DNA of 64,000 nt, from the NCBI GenBank assembly GCA_900541415.1, contig UQJP01000019.1:1-64000 (forward strand), in the 5' to 3' direction. The translations under genes were made by a program, and so were the position numbers. The notes under the pieces were generated by a model. That model was given only the letters and a program-made list of their open reading frames with translations, was not told the origin of the DNA and did not search any database. Below are positions 63,321 through 64,000 of the stretch, one piece after another. Positions within the stretch are counted from its first letter, which is position 1. Each line of letters starts with the position of its first letter. The stretch is from an uncultured Odoribacter sp. GTDB taxonomy: Bacteria; Bacteroidota; Bacteroidia; Bacteroidales; Marinifilaceae.

Positions 63321-64000
63321 ATGCGGAAATTAAGAAACATTGCAATTATCGCCCACGTCGATCATGGAAAAACCACTCTCGTGGATAAACTGATCCTTCA
63401 GGGGAAACAATTCAGAGACAATGAAAAACAAAGTGAAGATTTAATTCTCGATAATAACGACCAGGAACGCGAACGCGGGATTACGATCCTTGCCAAAAAC
63501 GTATCCGTTCGTTATAAAGACTATAAAATAAACATCATAGACACTCCGGGCCACTCCGATTTCGGAGGGGAAGTAGAACGTGTGTTGAACATGGCCGACG
63601 GCGTACTGTTGCTGGTAGACGCTTTCGAGGGAACGATGCCTCAAACCCGCTTCGTGCTTCAAAAAGCATTGGGATTAGGTAAAAAAGCGATCGTCGTAGT
63701 AAACAAAGTCGATAAACCGAATTGCCGTCCGGACGAAGTGCAGGAAGAAGTATTCGACCTGATGTTCTCGCTGGGAGCAACCGAAGAACAATTGGATTTC
63801 CATACGATTTACGGTAGTGCGAAACAAGGCTGGATGTCGACCGACTGGAAAAATAAAACAGAAGATATTACCCCGCTACTCGATGCGATCATTGAAAACA
63901 TTCCGGAACCGGAAGCTGCGGAAGGAACACCGCAGATGATGATCACTTCGCTGGAATATTCTTCATACATCGGACGTATTGCTATCGGTAAACTGACACG
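63321..64000 (+). CDS. typA: Ribosome-associated GTPase TypA/BipA, 5' part (runs off the window)
   Basis: ATG 63321 opens MRKLRNIAIIAHVDHGKTTL and stays open to the window end, 226 codons. The translational GTPase motifs are complete: G1 AHVDHGKTT, G2 ERGITI, G3 DTPGHSDFGGE, G4 NKVDK and G5 near GSAKQGWM. The stretch NMADGVLLLVDAFEGTMPQTRFVL matches TypA/BipA rather than EF-G or LepA. TypA acts on the 50S subunit and in ribosome assembly under stress or cold. The rest (about 370 residues) lies beyond the window. Confidence 0.95.
   Translation, partial: MRKLRNIAIIAHVDHGKTTLVDKLILQGKQFRDNEKQSEDLILDNNDQERERGITILAKNVSVRYKDYKINIIDTPGHSDFGGEVERVLNMADGVLLLVDAFEGTMPQTRFVLQKALGLGKKAIVVVNKVDKPNCRPDEVQEEVFDLMFSLGATEEQLDFHTIYGSAKQGWMSTDWKNKTEDITPLLDAIIENIPEPEAAEGTPQMMITSLEYSSYIGRIAIGKLT

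Noticed and set aside
1..64000. CRISPR arrays, tRNA genes and insertion sequences
   Set aside because: No regularly spaced repeats, no cloverleaf with a T-loop and acceptor stem, and no transposase or integrase frame were found in any spacer.

Overview
The window looks like a chromosomal stretch of an anaerobic gut-type Bacteroidota, order Bacteroidales. I see Bacteroidota -7 promoter boxes (TAnnTTTG) before many genes, a TonB receptor paired with a DUF4249 lipoprotein, DUF3078 and LruC-type proteins, a GH35 lipoprotein galactosidase, a hybrid two-component sensor, the long form of IspG and the GGGtGRT protein. An Odoribacteraceae member is my guess, but the sequence alone does not fix the genus. 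No tRNA, rRNA, CRISPR array, phage or intact insertion sequence was seen.

Layout. 1-3250: outer-membrane porin-like protein (5' end damaged or cut) with a glycine betaine/choline-type ABC importer. 3302-9519: small metabolic genes, a 52-residue membrane protein, DoxX, a beta-barrel protein, alkaline phosphatase, and the highly conserved pair NifU-like scaffold plus GGGtGRT protein. 9520-10626: a 1.1 kb gene-free block with two dense clusters of complementary segments. The first has its own promoter box and looks like a noncoding RNA. The second sits directly before a PAP2 phosphatase gene and can form two mutually exclusive folds. 10627-12824: PAP2 phosphatase and a frameshifted acyltransferase-3 gene (T7 tract that is also a -1 slippery heptamer). 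12933-18150: GH35 beta-galactosidase divergent from a hybrid sensor kinase. 18304-27597: alpha/beta hydrolase, an RND efflux operon, and a divergent LytS/LytTR two-component pair. 27808-34193: GlsB-type protein, DUF3078 protein, TonB receptor plus DUF4249 lipoprotein, and an unknown lipoprotein. 34622-39896: cysS, glutaminyl cyclase, ung, Bax inhibitor-1 family and class II aldolase. 40337-44178: erythromycin-esterase-like protein, NDH-2 type dehydrogenase and a small protein.

44256-55970 is a complete branched-chain amino acid operon (ilvD-ilvB-ilvN-ilvC-leuA-leuC-leuD-leuB-ilvA). It is preceded by two tandem leader-peptide attenuators, each with its own Ile/Leu/Val-rich peptide, antiterminator and terminator. 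56051-64000: an acyl-CoA synthetase with a C-terminal frameshift, ispG, an LruC-type lipoprotein, a MATE transporter, a cytidylate-kinase-like protein and the 5' part of typA.

The strongest candidates for something new are the two RNA-like structures at 9543-9831 and 10404-10597, and the duplicated attenuator at 44309-44587. Two genes carry clear frame disruptions (acyltransferase near 12450, acyl-CoA synthetase near 57804). The porin start may be a third. Sequencing error has to be excluded before biology is inferred from these.
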